DNA of 64,000 nucleotides from Pedobacter nyackensis. GTDB taxonomy: Bacteria > Bacteroidota > Bacteroidia > Sphingobacteriales > Sphingobacteriaceae. How positions within the stretch are numbered: the stretch's first letter is position 1; every line of letters begins with the position of its first letter. Made by a program: the position numbers and the translations under genes. This document shows positions 53,520 through 62,452 of this stretch, piece after piece. The notes below the pieces were generated by a model. The model was not told the origin of the DNA. It did no database searches and saw only the letters and a program-made list of their open reading frames with translations. The stretch spans positions 124,001 through 188,000 of the forward strand of contig NZ_FWYB01000006.1 of NCBI RefSeq assembly GCF_900176505.1, read 5' to 3'.

Positions 53520-54122
53520 TTGAAGATTTTAGTAGACGAGGAAGAATTGAAGCTTTTGCTATTGCAATTGAAGCAAGGACATGAGCCAGCATTTAATGCC
53601 TTGTACCTCGCTTACAGCAAAGTCCTCTATAGAAAAATCAACAGCATTGTTAAAGATGAATCCGTTGCCGATGAATTACTGCAGGATTTGTTTTTAAAGG
53701 TCTGGGAGAAAAGAGCCTGGATCAATACAGACTTATCCTTCACTTCCTTTCTATACACCATTGCCAATAACCTGGTTTACGACTACTTCCGTAAAGTTTC
53801 GAAAGATAAACGGCTCCATGCGCGCTTACTCATTAACGCGGTAGATTATTACCTGCAAACCGAAGAGAACCTGATTGGAAAGGAAACATCTGCAATTATA
53901 CAGCAAGCCATTAGCAAACTGACAGATCAGCGACGCAATGTTTTTACCCTTTGTAAAATTGAAGGTAAATCTTACCAGGAAGCCGCAGCAGCCCTTGGAA
54001 TCTCAGTTGCTACGGTCAACACCCATATGGTAAACTCCATCCGCTTCATTAAAGAATACCTTCGTAAAAATCAGGAAATTGGTACGATGCTCATCATAGC
54101 TTCAATCCTGAGTCAAAAATGA
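53520..54122 (+). CDS. ECF sigma factor of the FecI/SigR-type Bacteroidota group
   Basis: This 200-aa sigma-70 factor should direct RNA polymerase to the SusC/D promoter when released by FecR. Region 2 includes VADELLQDLFLKVWEKRAWI and TSFLYTIANNLVYDYFRKVS. Region 4 includes ISKLTDQRRNVFTLCKIEGK and SYQEAAAALGISVATVNTHM. The only in-frame start before region 2 is a TTG at 53520, since a stop lies at 53499-53501 and no ATG is available. A weak TTG start may keep the level low. The gene is divergent from fecR. Confidence 0.92.
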   Translation: MKILVDEEELKLLLLQLKQGHEPAFNALYLAYSKVLYRKINSIVKDESVADELLQDLFLKVWEKRAWINTDLSFTSFLYTIANNLVYDYFRKVSKDKRLHARLLINAVDYYLQTEENLIGKETSAIIQQAISKLTDQRRNVFTLCKIEGKSYQEAAAALGISVATVNTHMVNSIRFIKEYLRKNQEIGTMLIIASILSQK

Positions 54123-54144
54123 GCCAAACAATAGCCAATCGGCA

Positions 54145-54164
54145 TTGTTGATTTAAATTAACAA
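54145..54164. promoter_or_regulatory. 20-bp palindrome before the aldehyde dehydrogenase gene
   Basis: TTGTTGATTTAAATTAACAA (54145-54164) is a palindrome with one mismatched pair. It sits 15 bp before the dehydrogenase start and 22 bp after the sigma stop. It may be an operator, or only a weak hairpin after the sigma gene. Confidence 0.4.
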
Positions 54165-54179
54165 GCAATCACATTGATT

Positions 54180-55553
54180 ATGAGTATACAATCCATTAAC
54201 CCAACCAATGGGAAGGTTATTAAATCTTATAAAGAAGATCCAGAAAATATAGTTGTCCGTAAAATAGCTCAAACGCAAAAAGCATGGTTAAAATGGCGCG
54301 AATCAAGCTTTAAAGCAAGAGCGATCTTGATGCTTAAGCTGGCAGATCAATTACATAAAGAACGTGTCCATTTAGCAAGCCTGATGGCTGATGAGATGGG
54401 AAAACCTTTAAAAGATGGTTTAGCTGAAATTGATAAATGCGCTGGTGTTTGTCAGTATTATGCTAACGAAGCAGCGGCCTTTCTTGAGGACCAGCTGGTT
54501 GAAACCGAGGCTACTAAAAGTTATGTAAGCTTTCAGCCACTAGGCGTGGTTTTAGCCATCATGCCCTGGAACTTCCCCTATTGGCAAGTATTTAGATTCC
54601 TGGCTCCGGCATTAATGGCCGGTAATTGCGGACTGCTAAAGCATGCTTCAAATGTACCTGGATGCGCTTTATCGATCGAAAAAATGATTAAAGACGCAGG
54701 ATTCCCAGTCCATGTTTTTCAAACACTGATGATTGGAAGTAAAGCAGTAAGCGAGGTAATTGCCCATCCTGATGTAAAAGCTGTTACACTAACGGGTAGC
54801 ACCGATGCGGGGAAAAAAGTAGCAACACAAGCCGCTTCACTCTTAAAGAAAACAGTACTGGAACTTGGTGGGAGTGATCCATACATTGTGCTTGAGGATG
54901 CTGATCTGGAAATGGCCGCCGACATTTGCGTCAACAGCAGGCTAATCAATAATGGTCAAAGCTGCATATCTGCCAAACGCTTCATATTGGTAAAGAAAAT
55001 AGAAAAAGAGTTTACGGCACTTTTTATGCAAAAAATGAAGCAGCGTAAACTAGGTGGTCCTTTTGAAGTTTCAACAGACCTGGGGCCAATGGCTCGTGCC
55101 GATTTGCGGGACCAACTTCATGAGCAAGTGCAAAGGAACATCGCCATGGGAGCAAAATGCATACTGGGAGGTAACATTCCCGCATTTAAAAATAAGCACG
55201 CCTATTATGAACCAACGATATTAACCGGAATTAAAAAAGGAATGCCTGCTTATGATGAAGAGTTGTTTGGTCCGGTAGCCGCTATGCTATCTGCAAAAGA
55301 TACCGAGCATGCAATCAGCTTAGCCAATGACACGACATTCGGACTTGGCGCTGCAGTATTCACAAAAAACGGGTCGTTAGGCGAAGAGATTGCCAGAACA
55401 AAACTGCAAGCAGGATCCTGTTTTGTTAATTCATTGGTAAAGTCAGATCCGAGGTTGCCCTTTGGGGGCATCAATCAATCCGGCTATGGCCGGGAGCTTG
55501 GTTCCTTTGGAATTCATGAATTTGTGAATATTAAAACGGTTTACATAAAGTAA
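54180..55553 (+). CDS. NAD(P)-dependent aldehyde (succinate-semialdehyde-type) dehydrogenase
   Basis: A protein of about 457 aa from the ATG at 54180; an in-frame TTG six bases upstream is a less likely start. It oxidises an aldehyde to the acid. Family marks are MPWNFPYWQVFRFLAPALMA, VTLTGSTDAGKKVA, ELGGSDPYIVLEDADL and the catalytic Cys in NNGQSCISAKRF. The shape fits GabD/Sad-like enzymes that use succinate semialdehyde, but substrate cannot be assigned with confidence. It is convergent with the MBL RNase-like gene (19-bp gap). Confidence 0.9.
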   Translation: MSIQSINPTNGKVIKSYKEDPENIVVRKIAQTQKAWLKWRESSFKARAILMLKLADQLHKERVHLASLMADEMGKPLKDGLAEIDKCAGVCQYYANEAAAFLEDQLVETEATKSYVSFQPLGVVLAIMPWNFPYWQVFRFLAPALMAGNCGLLKHASNVPGCALSIEKMIKDAGFPVHVFQTLMIGSKAVSEVIAHPDVKAVTLTGSTDAGKKVATQAASLLKKTVLELGGSDPYIVLEDADLEMAADICVNSRLINNGQSCISAKRFILVKKIEKEFTALFMQKMKQRKLGGPFEVSTDLGPMARADLRDQLHEQVQRNIAMGAKCILGGNIPAFKNKHAYYEPTILTGIKKGMPAYDEELFGPVAAMLSAKDTEHAISLANDTTFGLGAAVFTKNGSLGEEIARTKLQAGSCFVNSLVKSDPRLPFGGINQSGYGRELGSFGIHEFVNIKTVYIK

Positions 55554-55572
55554 TCGTTTAGTATCAATTACT

Positions 55573-56985
55573 TTATTCCGCCGGACGAAGATCCTCGGCA
55601 ATATTGCTACAGTTAAACAAAAGCACATCTTCATGCTGCCTCATGATCTTTACAGGAAGATGTAATTCAGTCTGGATTTTTACCCTAAAGGCCTCCTGAG
55701 CAGAAGGCTCTCCGTGTACAAGCATCACCAATTGTGGTGGTACTTCAAACTTTCTGATCCAATCCATCAATTCATTTTCATCAGCATGAGCAGATAAGCC
55801 CAAAATCTCTACAACCTTGGCTTTAACTCCGTAATATTTACCATGAATCTTAAGTTCGTGAGAACCATTAACCAAAGCCCTTCCCCGCGTTCCTTCAGCC
55901 TGAAAACTAATGATTAGAATAGTATTCCGGCTATCCCCCAGATAGTTTTTCAAATATGACAATACTCGACCACCGGTCAACATCCCACTGGCAGCTATAA
56001 CAACTTTACTTTTTTTATCACTGATCGTACCGATTGTCTCTACGTAATCCTGATTAATCTGGATCTGATCACTCATCTCCTCATATTCTTTTTGATGTAT
56101 TTTGGTAAATTCATTCGCATAACGAATGAGTATTTTGTTCGCCGCCGCAGCCATTGGGCTATCCAGTACAATAGGAATATCATAAGGTATGCGGTTTTGT
56201 ATTTTTAAAGTATTGAGTATATAAATCAGTTCCTGAGCCCTTCCTACAGCAAAGCTTGGGATCAACACATTTCCCCGCTTATCAATCGTTTCATTAATCA
56301 TATCCGCCAAATCATCATAGGGATCAGTATGCCCATGAAGCCTGTCGCCATAGGTAGATTCCATCACAATAAAATCCGCAGCGGTGAAAAAGTCTGGCGC
56401 CGGTAAAAGCGCACTGTTATTCCTGCCAATATCTCCTGAAAAAATAATCGTCTTCCCGAAACAGGTCAGCTCAACCGAGCAGGCACCTAAAATATGTGCA
56501 CTGGTTTTAAAACGAAAATGGATATGATCACTTAAACGAACAAAAATACCAACTTCAATAGTCGCAAAATGATCAAATGATGCTCTTGCATCCTCAACGG
56601 TGTATAATGGTATTGCAGGATCATGTTTTGAAAAATGTTGTTCATTGGCATGTTCAGCATCTTCTTCCTGCAGTTTTGCACTATCAAGCAGTATCAATTC
56701 CGTGAGTTCACTTGTGGGTCGGGTCATGAAAATCTTTCCCTTAAACCCATTTTTCACCAGCAAAGGGATATACCCGCAATGATCCAGATGGGCATGGGTT
56801 AAAATAATCAGATCAATTTCAGACGCTGCAATCCGCAATGATTTCCAATTCTGTTCACGTATCGATTTAATGCCCTGAAACAGGCCACAGTCGACAAGAA
56901 TAGTAAGTTCAGGCGTTTTTAACAAGTGTTTGGAACCCGTCACTGTCTCCGCAGCGCCAAGTGATTGTAGGACTACTTCGTACAT
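55573..56985 (-). CDS. MBL-fold beta-CASP RNase-like protein
   Basis: A 470-aa metallo-beta-lactamase fold enzyme with a beta-CASP insert, related to CPSF73/RNase J-like exonucleases. The metal motif is ILTHAHLDHCGYIPLL, followed by FSGDIGRNN and ESTYGDRLHG. The C-terminal RMMBL-type region includes ASGMLTGGRVLSYL, GLSAHADENELMDWI and LVHGEPSAQEAF. It should act on RNA in the cytoplasm; its specific role is not known. It is divergent from the receiver-CRP regulator, sharing a 236-bp gap that probably holds both promoters. Confidence 0.92.
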   Translation of the reverse strand: MYEVVLQSLGAAETVTGSKHLLKTPELTILVDCGLFQGIKSIREQNWKSLRIAASEIDLIILTHAHLDHCGYIPLLVKNGFKGKIFMTRPTSELTELILLDSAKLQEEDAEHANEQHFSKHDPAIPLYTVEDARASFDHFATIEVGIFVRLSDHIHFRFKTSAHILGACSVELTCFGKTIIFSGDIGRNNSALLPAPDFFTAADFIVMESTYGDRLHGHTDPYDDLADMINETIDKRGNVLIPSFAVGRAQELIYILNTLKIQNRIPYDIPIVLDSPMAAAANKILIRYANEFTKIHQKEYEEMSDQIQINQDYVETIGTISDKKSKVVIAASGMLTGGRVLSYLKNYLGDSRNTILIISFQAEGTRGRALVNGSHELKIHGKYYGVKAKVVEILGLSAHADENELMDWIRKFEVPPQLVMLVHGEPSAQEAFRVKIQTELHLPVKIMRQHEDVLLFNCSNIAEDLRPAE

Positions 56986-57221
56986 TACCTATATCAATTA
57001 GATACGTAAAGTTGCTTGGATTATCTTGTAATGAAAATGACATGGAACACCCAAAACAGTGATTAAAAACACGCACCCACATGTGCAAGATCATAGCAAG
57101 AACACTACAATTTAATAAAATGGCATTCATCACATTTATTATTAATAAATTATGATTAACTTCATTCCACAGAGTCCAGATCACCCCTATATTAATATGT
57201 TAAATTTTTAAGCAAATTAAT

Positions 57222-58271
57222 ATGAAAACTGTTCTGATCATTGAAGACAATGTCGATATCTTAGAGAGCTGCGCAGAAATACTAGAACTTTCAGGTTACC
57301 ATGTTTTGCAGTCCGACAACGGGAAGCATGGGATTGAATTGGCAGTTGAAAATCAACCGGACCTAATTTTATGTGACATCATGATGCCCGAAATGGATGG
57401 TTATGATGTTTTAAAGCTATTAGGCCAAAACAACGACACTGCAGAGATTCCTTTTGTATTTTTGACCGCTAAAACAGATAGGTTTGATTTTAGAAAGGGT
57501 ATGGAAATGGGCGCTGATGATTATCTGACTAAACCTTTCAACGATACAGACTTGCTTCACGCTGTTGAAACAAGGATTAAGAAACACCAAAGGCAAAAAG
57601 CTTATTACAGTTCAACGTTTCAAAACCTGGAGAAACTTAGTTTGGGTAACGGTAATGGAATGAAGGAACTTAAAGCACTCATTGCAGACCGTAAAATCCG
57701 GCACATCAAAAAGAAGCAGGTACTTTATTATGAGGGTGATACCCCACAGGGCTTATACCTTGTGGTAGAAGGCAGTATTAAGACCATAAAACTTGCAGCA
57801 GATGGCAGACAGTTTATTACCGGCCTGTATAACCCTGATGATTACATCGGCCTCGACGCGCTTTTGCTGGATGAGGATTTTACTGAAACAGCTGAAGCAG
57901 TGGAAGATACTTCCCTCTACTTACTACCCAGAGAACTGATTCTCAATTTAGTAAATAAATATCCAGAAGTAAGCAACCAGTTCATCAAGATATTATCTAA
58001 TAATATCCATGAAAAAGAAGAACAATTGCTCGAACTGGCTTACCTCTCCGTACGCAAACGCCTTGCCCAGGTATTACTTCGGCTGAGCAAAAAAGCGTCA
58101 GACAGCGACCTGTTGAATGTCACGAGGGATGAGCTAGCCGCTTTAGCTGGTATTGCCATTGAAACAGTGAGCCGAACCCTTTCTGATTTTAAAGAAGAGG
58201 GACTTATTGAGAAAAATGGCACACAGATAAAATTGGTCAATATCGAGCGACTCATGAAAATGAAAAATTAA
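57222..58271 (+). CDS. Receiver domain fused to a CRP/FNR-type DNA-binding regulator
   Basis: This 349-aa protein joins two signal inputs. The receiver domain (1-122) has Asp52 in LILCDIMMPEMDG and a Lys in DYLTKPFND. A cyclic-nucleotide-binding-type sensor domain (about 155-245) follows, with GLYLVVEGSIKTIKLAADGR. The CRP-type winged helix (about 270-349) has LAALAGIAIETVSRTLSDFK. No Fe-S cysteine set is seen. It should control nearby stress genes such as ppsA and mla. Its last four bases overlap the end of ppsA on the opposite strand. Confidence 0.9.
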   Translation: MKTVLIIEDNVDILESCAEILELSGYHVLQSDNGKHGIELAVENQPDLILCDIMMPEMDGYDVLKLLGQNNDTAEIPFVFLTAKTDRFDFRKGMEMGADDYLTKPFNDTDLLHAVETRIKKHQRQKAYYSSTFQNLEKLSLGNGNGMKELKALIADRKIRHIKKKQVLYYEGDTPQGLYLVVEGSIKTIKLAADGRQFITGLYNPDDYIGLDALLLDEDFTETAEAVEDTSLYLLPRELILNLVNKYPEVSNQFIKILSNNIHEKEEQLLELAYLSVRKRLAQVLLRLSKKASDSDLLNVTRDELAALAGIAIETVSRTLSDFKEEGLIEKNGTQIKLVNIERLMKMKN

Positions 58272-60634
58272 TGAACCTTATTGATATTTTTAATCCCCTG
58301 AATCAACGCATCAGCATTAAATGAAATGCTGTCAATACCCGCCTCTACCAGCAGACGCGTAAATGACTCCGAATCACTTGGAGCCTGCCCACAAAGCCCT
58401 ACCTTTTTTCCCAGTAATTTCCCTTTTTGAATCATTTGCAATATCAATTGCTTACTGGCCGCATTTTGCTCATCAAACAGATCAGCAATCAGTGCTGAAT
58501 CACGATCGATGCCTAAAGTTAACTGGGTTAAATCATTAGAACCAATAGAGAAACCATCAAACAGCTTAGCAAATTCTTCAGCTAACAATATGTTACTTGG
58601 AATTTCGGCCATTACAAATACTTCAAGTCCATTATCCCCTCTCCTCAAGCCATACTGCTCCATCAAGCCAATTACCTTTTCACCTTCCTGAACTGTACGG
58701 CAGAAAGGAATCATCAGTTTCACATTAGTAAATCCCATCTCATTTCTTACCACTTTCATCGCCTCGCACTCCAATTCAAAAGCCTCCTTGTAATGTTCGT
58801 GGTAATACCTGGAAGCACCTCTGAATCCAATCATTGGATTTTCCTCTTCAGGCTCAAATGACTTACCGCCAATCAAACCTGCATATTCATTGGATTTGAA
58901 ATCACTCATCCTTACAATTACTTCTTTAGGATAAAAAGCTGCTGCAATGATGGCCACTCCTTTTGAAAGCTGATCTACGAAATAGCTCTTTTTATCAGGA
59001 TAATGGCTGGTAAGATGCTCAATAACCGCTCGTTCATCCGGATTATTTACTTTATCAAACTGGATCAATGCCATCGGATGTATCCTGATGAAATTACTGA
59101 TCATAAACTCTATTCTAAGTAAACCAACGCCATGATTAGGATAAAAGGATAAATCGAAGGCCTTTTCCGGATCAGCAATAATCAACTGAACCTTAGGTGT
59201 ATCAGGAAGTCCGACATCCACTAGTTCCACAACATCCTCTTTCCATGCCAGTTTCCCCTCATAGATGTATCCTGTTTTACCTTCGGCACAATTCAAGGTG
59301 ATCAGGTCGCCATCAACAATTTTATCAGTAGCAGAGGTTGTGCCTACAATAGCAGGAGTACCCAATTCTCTGGCCACAATAGCTGCGTGACTGGTTCTGC
59401 CTCCTCTGTTGGTTATGATACCTGCTACCTTTTTTAAAATGGGATCCCAATCCGGACTAGTGGTATCTGTTACTAAAATATCTCCTTCTTTTAATTTACC
59501 TGCCTCGTCTGGCGCATTGAGAATTCGCGCAAAGCCAGCGGTAATCTTACTGCCTATGGCTTCTCCCCGAACCAATTCCCTTCCCAACTCAGTTAAGCGG
59601 AAAGTTTTCAATTGTAGTTTTTTTTGATGACCATGCACTGTTTCTGGCCGGGCCTGCAAAATGTATAGCTGATGGTCGATGCCATCCTTAGCCCATTCAA
59701 AATCCATTGGTCGCTCGTAATGCTGTTCAATAATTAATGCCCATTTTGCCAGTCGCTCAATTTCCTTGTCTTCCAGCACAAACTGATCCCGCAGATCAAA
59801 AGGCGTGTCGTTATTAACTGTTGCGTTTACATCGTCCTCATCTCCGGCATATACCATTATCTTGCTCTTACTACCCAGATTTTTTTGAATGATAGATTTT
59901 AGCCCTTTATCCAGGGATGGCTTAAAGACCAGGAACTCATCTGGGGTAACCGTTCCTTGCACAATGTTTTCACCGAGGCCCCAGACTCCGGCAATATGGA
60001 TGATATCCCTAAAGCCTGATTCAGGCTCAAGTGTAAAGCCAACCCCTGAGCAGCCAATATCTGAGCGAATCATTTCCTGCACGCCAACAGAAAGATATAC
60101 CTTATTGTGGTCGAAGCCCATATCCTCACGGTATTTAATAGCCCTGTCTGTATACAAAGAGGCATAGCATTGTTTAACCGCATAAAGCAATGGGTAATTA
60201 CCCTTTATATTTAAATACGACTCATGTTGACCTGCAAAACTTGCCTCCGGTAAGTCCTCAGCAGTAGCACTACTACGCACGGCAACCTCTTGGGTATCAC
60301 TTTCAAAAACAGCCTCATATGCCCCAATAATATCCATCCCTACATCGTTCGTTAAACGCCCGGCCATAATAAGTTCCCTGATCTTTCTTCCTATTTCTGA
60401 TAGGTTACTATAGTCTTTTCTATCTAAGGTTTTTAGCAGGTCCGGAATCACCACTTCCAGATTATTACAACGAATAAAGTACCTGTAAGCAGCTGCAGTT
60501 ACAGCAAACCCCTTTGGCACTAATACGCCCCGGGGACTTAACTGTGTAAACATTTCACCTAAAGAAGCATTTTTACCACCTACCTCACCAATATCTTTAA
60601 TGGTGATCTCACTAAATTTTTTAATATAGTTCAT
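58268..60634 (-). CDS. ppsA: Phosphoenolpyruvate synthase
   Basis: This 788-aa enzyme converts pyruvate, ATP and water to PEP, AMP and phosphate, feeding gluconeogenesis. The ATP-grasp N-terminal part has GEVGGKNASLGEMF and RSSATAEDLPEASFAGQHES. The phosphohistidine swivel domain has GGRTSHAAIVARELG with the catalytic His. The PEP-binding C-terminal domain has FSIGSNDLTQLTLGIDRDS and GLCGQAPSD. Length is normal. It follows mlaD by 25 bp on the same strand, an unusual coupling of lipid transport to central metabolism. Its stop overlaps the regulator gene on the other strand by 4 bp. Confidence 0.96.
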   Translation of the reverse strand: MNYIKKFSEITIKDIGEVGGKNASLGEMFTQLSPRGVLVPKGFAVTAAAYRYFIRCNNLEVVIPDLLKTLDRKDYSNLSEIGRKIRELIMAGRLTNDVGMDIIGAYEAVFESDTQEVAVRSSATAEDLPEASFAGQHESYLNIKGNYPLLYAVKQCYASLYTDRAIKYREDMGFDHNKVYLSVGVQEMIRSDIGCSGVGFTLEPESGFRDIIHIAGVWGLGENIVQGTVTPDEFLVFKPSLDKGLKSIIQKNLGSKSKIMVYAGDEDDVNATVNNDTPFDLRDQFVLEDKEIERLAKWALIIEQHYERPMDFEWAKDGIDHQLYILQARPETVHGHQKKLQLKTFRLTELGRELVRGEAIGSKITAGFARILNAPDEAGKLKEGDILVTDTTSPDWDPILKKVAGIITNRGGRTSHAAIVARELGTPAIVGTTSATDKIVDGDLITLNCAEGKTGYIYEGKLAWKEDVVELVDVGLPDTPKVQLIIADPEKAFDLSFYPNHGVGLLRIEFMISNFIRIHPMALIQFDKVNNPDERAVIEHLTSHYPDKKSYFVDQLSKGVAIIAAAFYPKEVIVRMSDFKSNEYAGLIGGKSFEPEEENPMIGFRGASRYYHEHYKEAFELECEAMKVVRNEMGFTNVKLMIPFCRTVQEGEKVIGLMEQYGLRRGDNGLEVFVMAEIPSNILLAEEFAKLFDGFSIGSNDLTQLTLGIDRDSALIADLFDEQNAASKQLILQMIQKGKLLGKKVGLCGQAPSDSESFTRLLVEAGIDSISFNADALIQGIKNINKVH

Positions 60635-60659
60635 CTGGATAAAGTTTATCTGATTGCCC

Positions 60660-61670
60660 TTATTTATCTATACGTAAAGACTGGTCAATTGTCTTTCTTT
60701 TTTCTTTTTCCTTTTCAAGTTTTTTAAAATAGCCTCTAAACAAAAAGTTATGCTTTAAGGCTTCCATATTCTGATTAAAGCCATCGGTTCCCTTTTCAAT
60801 ATTATCCATGGTGGCATTTAATTTCTTTATCATGAGAGAATCTTTCACCAGAAAATTCAGAAAGCCATTGCTATTGTCTAAATCCTTTTTCAGATCACTG
60901 GCCATTTGATTAAGCTGGAGTGTTAGCTCATTAGCGTGATCTCCTGCTGATTTGATCCCCACAAGCGCCATTCTTAACTGGGTAGCAAAAGCGGTATCAG
61001 TAAGTAACAAACCAGCAGTGCCTTTACCACTTTTGGTTTCCGACAGGATCATTTCAAGATCCTTACTAAAGGCGTTGGCATTTATACTGGCCTGATGCAT
61101 CTGATTTATGGTGGATTCAATTCCGTTTGCTGCAGCTTTATCCCCTAAGAGTTTCCATAAGGTACTCTTATTGATCTCCACGACGGTTTGCCTCAAGCCA
61201 TCCGAAATGCCGGCTATATTGTCGTTTGTTCTTGATAATGTCTGGAGCATTTCATCTATGCTCGCTACTTTTTTACTCTCTAACAGATCTCCTTCTTTTA
61301 CTAAGGGACTATTTCCTTTAAATGGCGTAATCTGAATCACTTTGTTCCCCATCAAACCTTCGGTACCAATGGTCACAATGGCATTTTTACGAATAAACGA
61401 CTTCACCTCATTATCTATCAATAAAGTCGCTTCAATTGTAGTATCATTAATTAACTTCAGGCTTTTAACTGTTCCAGCCTGAATTCCAGAATAAAGAACA
61501 TTGCTTCCCTTCATTAAACCGTTCGAATTGCTAAAACGGGCCTTCAGCTCAAAATTACCGCCGAATATGCTCTTGTTCTTGCCAACCATATAGAAAGCGA
61601 ATATCAGTACGATTAAACCCACCAATACAAAAATGCCCAGACGCATATTATTTTCTGCATAGTTTCCCAT
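60660..61670 (-). CDS. mlaD: MCE-domain protein, MlaD-like
   Basis: A protein of 336 aa from the ATG at 61670, which overlaps the mlaF stop as TGATG; the codon before it is a GTG. One transmembrane helix (LGIFVLVGLIVLIFAFYMVG) precedes an MCE domain (about 35-120, with NGLMKGSNVLYSGIQAGTVK and IVTIGTEGLMGNKVIQITPF). The C-terminal half is a long helical region. MlaD-like rings pass phospholipids between the inner and outer membranes. It is longer than E. coli MlaD, as is usual in Bacteroidota. Confidence 0.92.
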   Translation of the reverse strand: MGNYAENNMRLGIFVLVGLIVLIFAFYMVGKNKSIFGGNFELKARFSNSNGLMKGSNVLYSGIQAGTVKSLKLINDTTIEATLLIDNEVKSFIRKNAIVTIGTEGLMGNKVIQITPFKGNSPLVKEGDLLESKKVASIDEMLQTLSRTNDNIAGISDGLRQTVVEINKSTLWKLLGDKAAANGIESTINQMHQASINANAFSKDLEMILSETKSGKGTAGLLLTDTAFATQLRMALVGIKSAGDHANELTLQLNQMASDLKKDLDNSNGFLNFLVKDSLMIKKLNATMDNIEKGTDGFNQNMEALKHNFLFRGYFKKLEKEKEKRKTIDQSLRIDK

Positions 61671-62446
61671 CACGATTCCAATTCAAAAAACTGCTTTATT
61701 TTTTTATCTGTCGATTGCTCCAGATCCTTGTATGTCCCTTCCATATAGCATTTACCCTCCAGCAACAACAATACCCTGTCGGCAGTATGCTTTACGCACT
61801 CCATGTCATGGGTAATGATGATTGATGAAGTATGATATTTTCGTTTCATCTTTAAGATCAGCGCATTAATTTCCCTGGCTGTAACGGGATCAAGACCGGC
61901 AGTGGGTTCGTCATAAAAAATGATTTCAGGTTTTAAAATCATAGCCCTGGCCAGGGCTATCCGCTTAGCCATTCCTCCTGATAATTCAGAAGGAAGCATA
62001 TCTATAGTATCCTCCAAACCAACGTTCTCCAGGGCTTCAGTTATTTTACTATCTATTTCGGCTTGCTCCATTCCTTCCCAATGTCTCCGCACTGGGAATT
62101 CAAGATTTTCTCTTACCGTCATCGAATCATAAAGTGCATTACTTTGGAAGAGAAACCCCAGCTTTGTCCGTAGAAGGTCTAACTCGTCCTCCTTCAAAGT
62201 GGCAATGTCCTCACCTAAAACATAAACACGCCCACTATCAGGTTTCATTAATCCAACAATGCATTTTACAAGCACCGATTTCCCTGATCCCGATTTACCA
62301 AGTACAACCACATTTTCTTGCGTAAAAACTTTCAGGTTGAAATCATCGAGCACCACATTGTCGCCAAACTTTTTATACAAATGTTCAACAACAATTACTG
62401 TAGATTTATCCTCACTACTGCCAGCTGTGCTTTCTATTGTTCCCAT
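61670..62446 (-). CDS. mlaF: MlaF-like ABC ATPase
   Basis: This 258-aa ATPase powers the lipid transporter. Walker A is GKSGSGKSVLVK, the signature is LSGGMAKRIALARAM, and Walker B is IIFYDEPTAGLDP, followed by the switch His in IIITHDMECV. It lies between mlaE (6-bp gap) and mlaD (overlap), so it is translated from the same message. It should pair with MlaE in the inner membrane. Confidence 0.95.
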   Translation of the reverse strand: MGTIESTAGSSEDKSTVIVVEHLYKKFGDNVVLDDFNLKVFTQENVVVLGKSGSGKSVLVKCIVGLMKPDSGRVYVLGEDIATLKEDELDLLRTKLGFLFQSNALYDSMTVRENLEFPVRRHWEGMEQAEIDSKITEALENVGLEDTIDMLPSELSGGMAKRIALARAMILKPEIIFYDEPTAGLDPVTAREINALILKMKRKYHTSSIIITHDMECVKHTADRVLLLLEGKCYMEGTYKDLEQSTDKKIKQFFELES

Positions 62447-62452
62447 AGCTAT

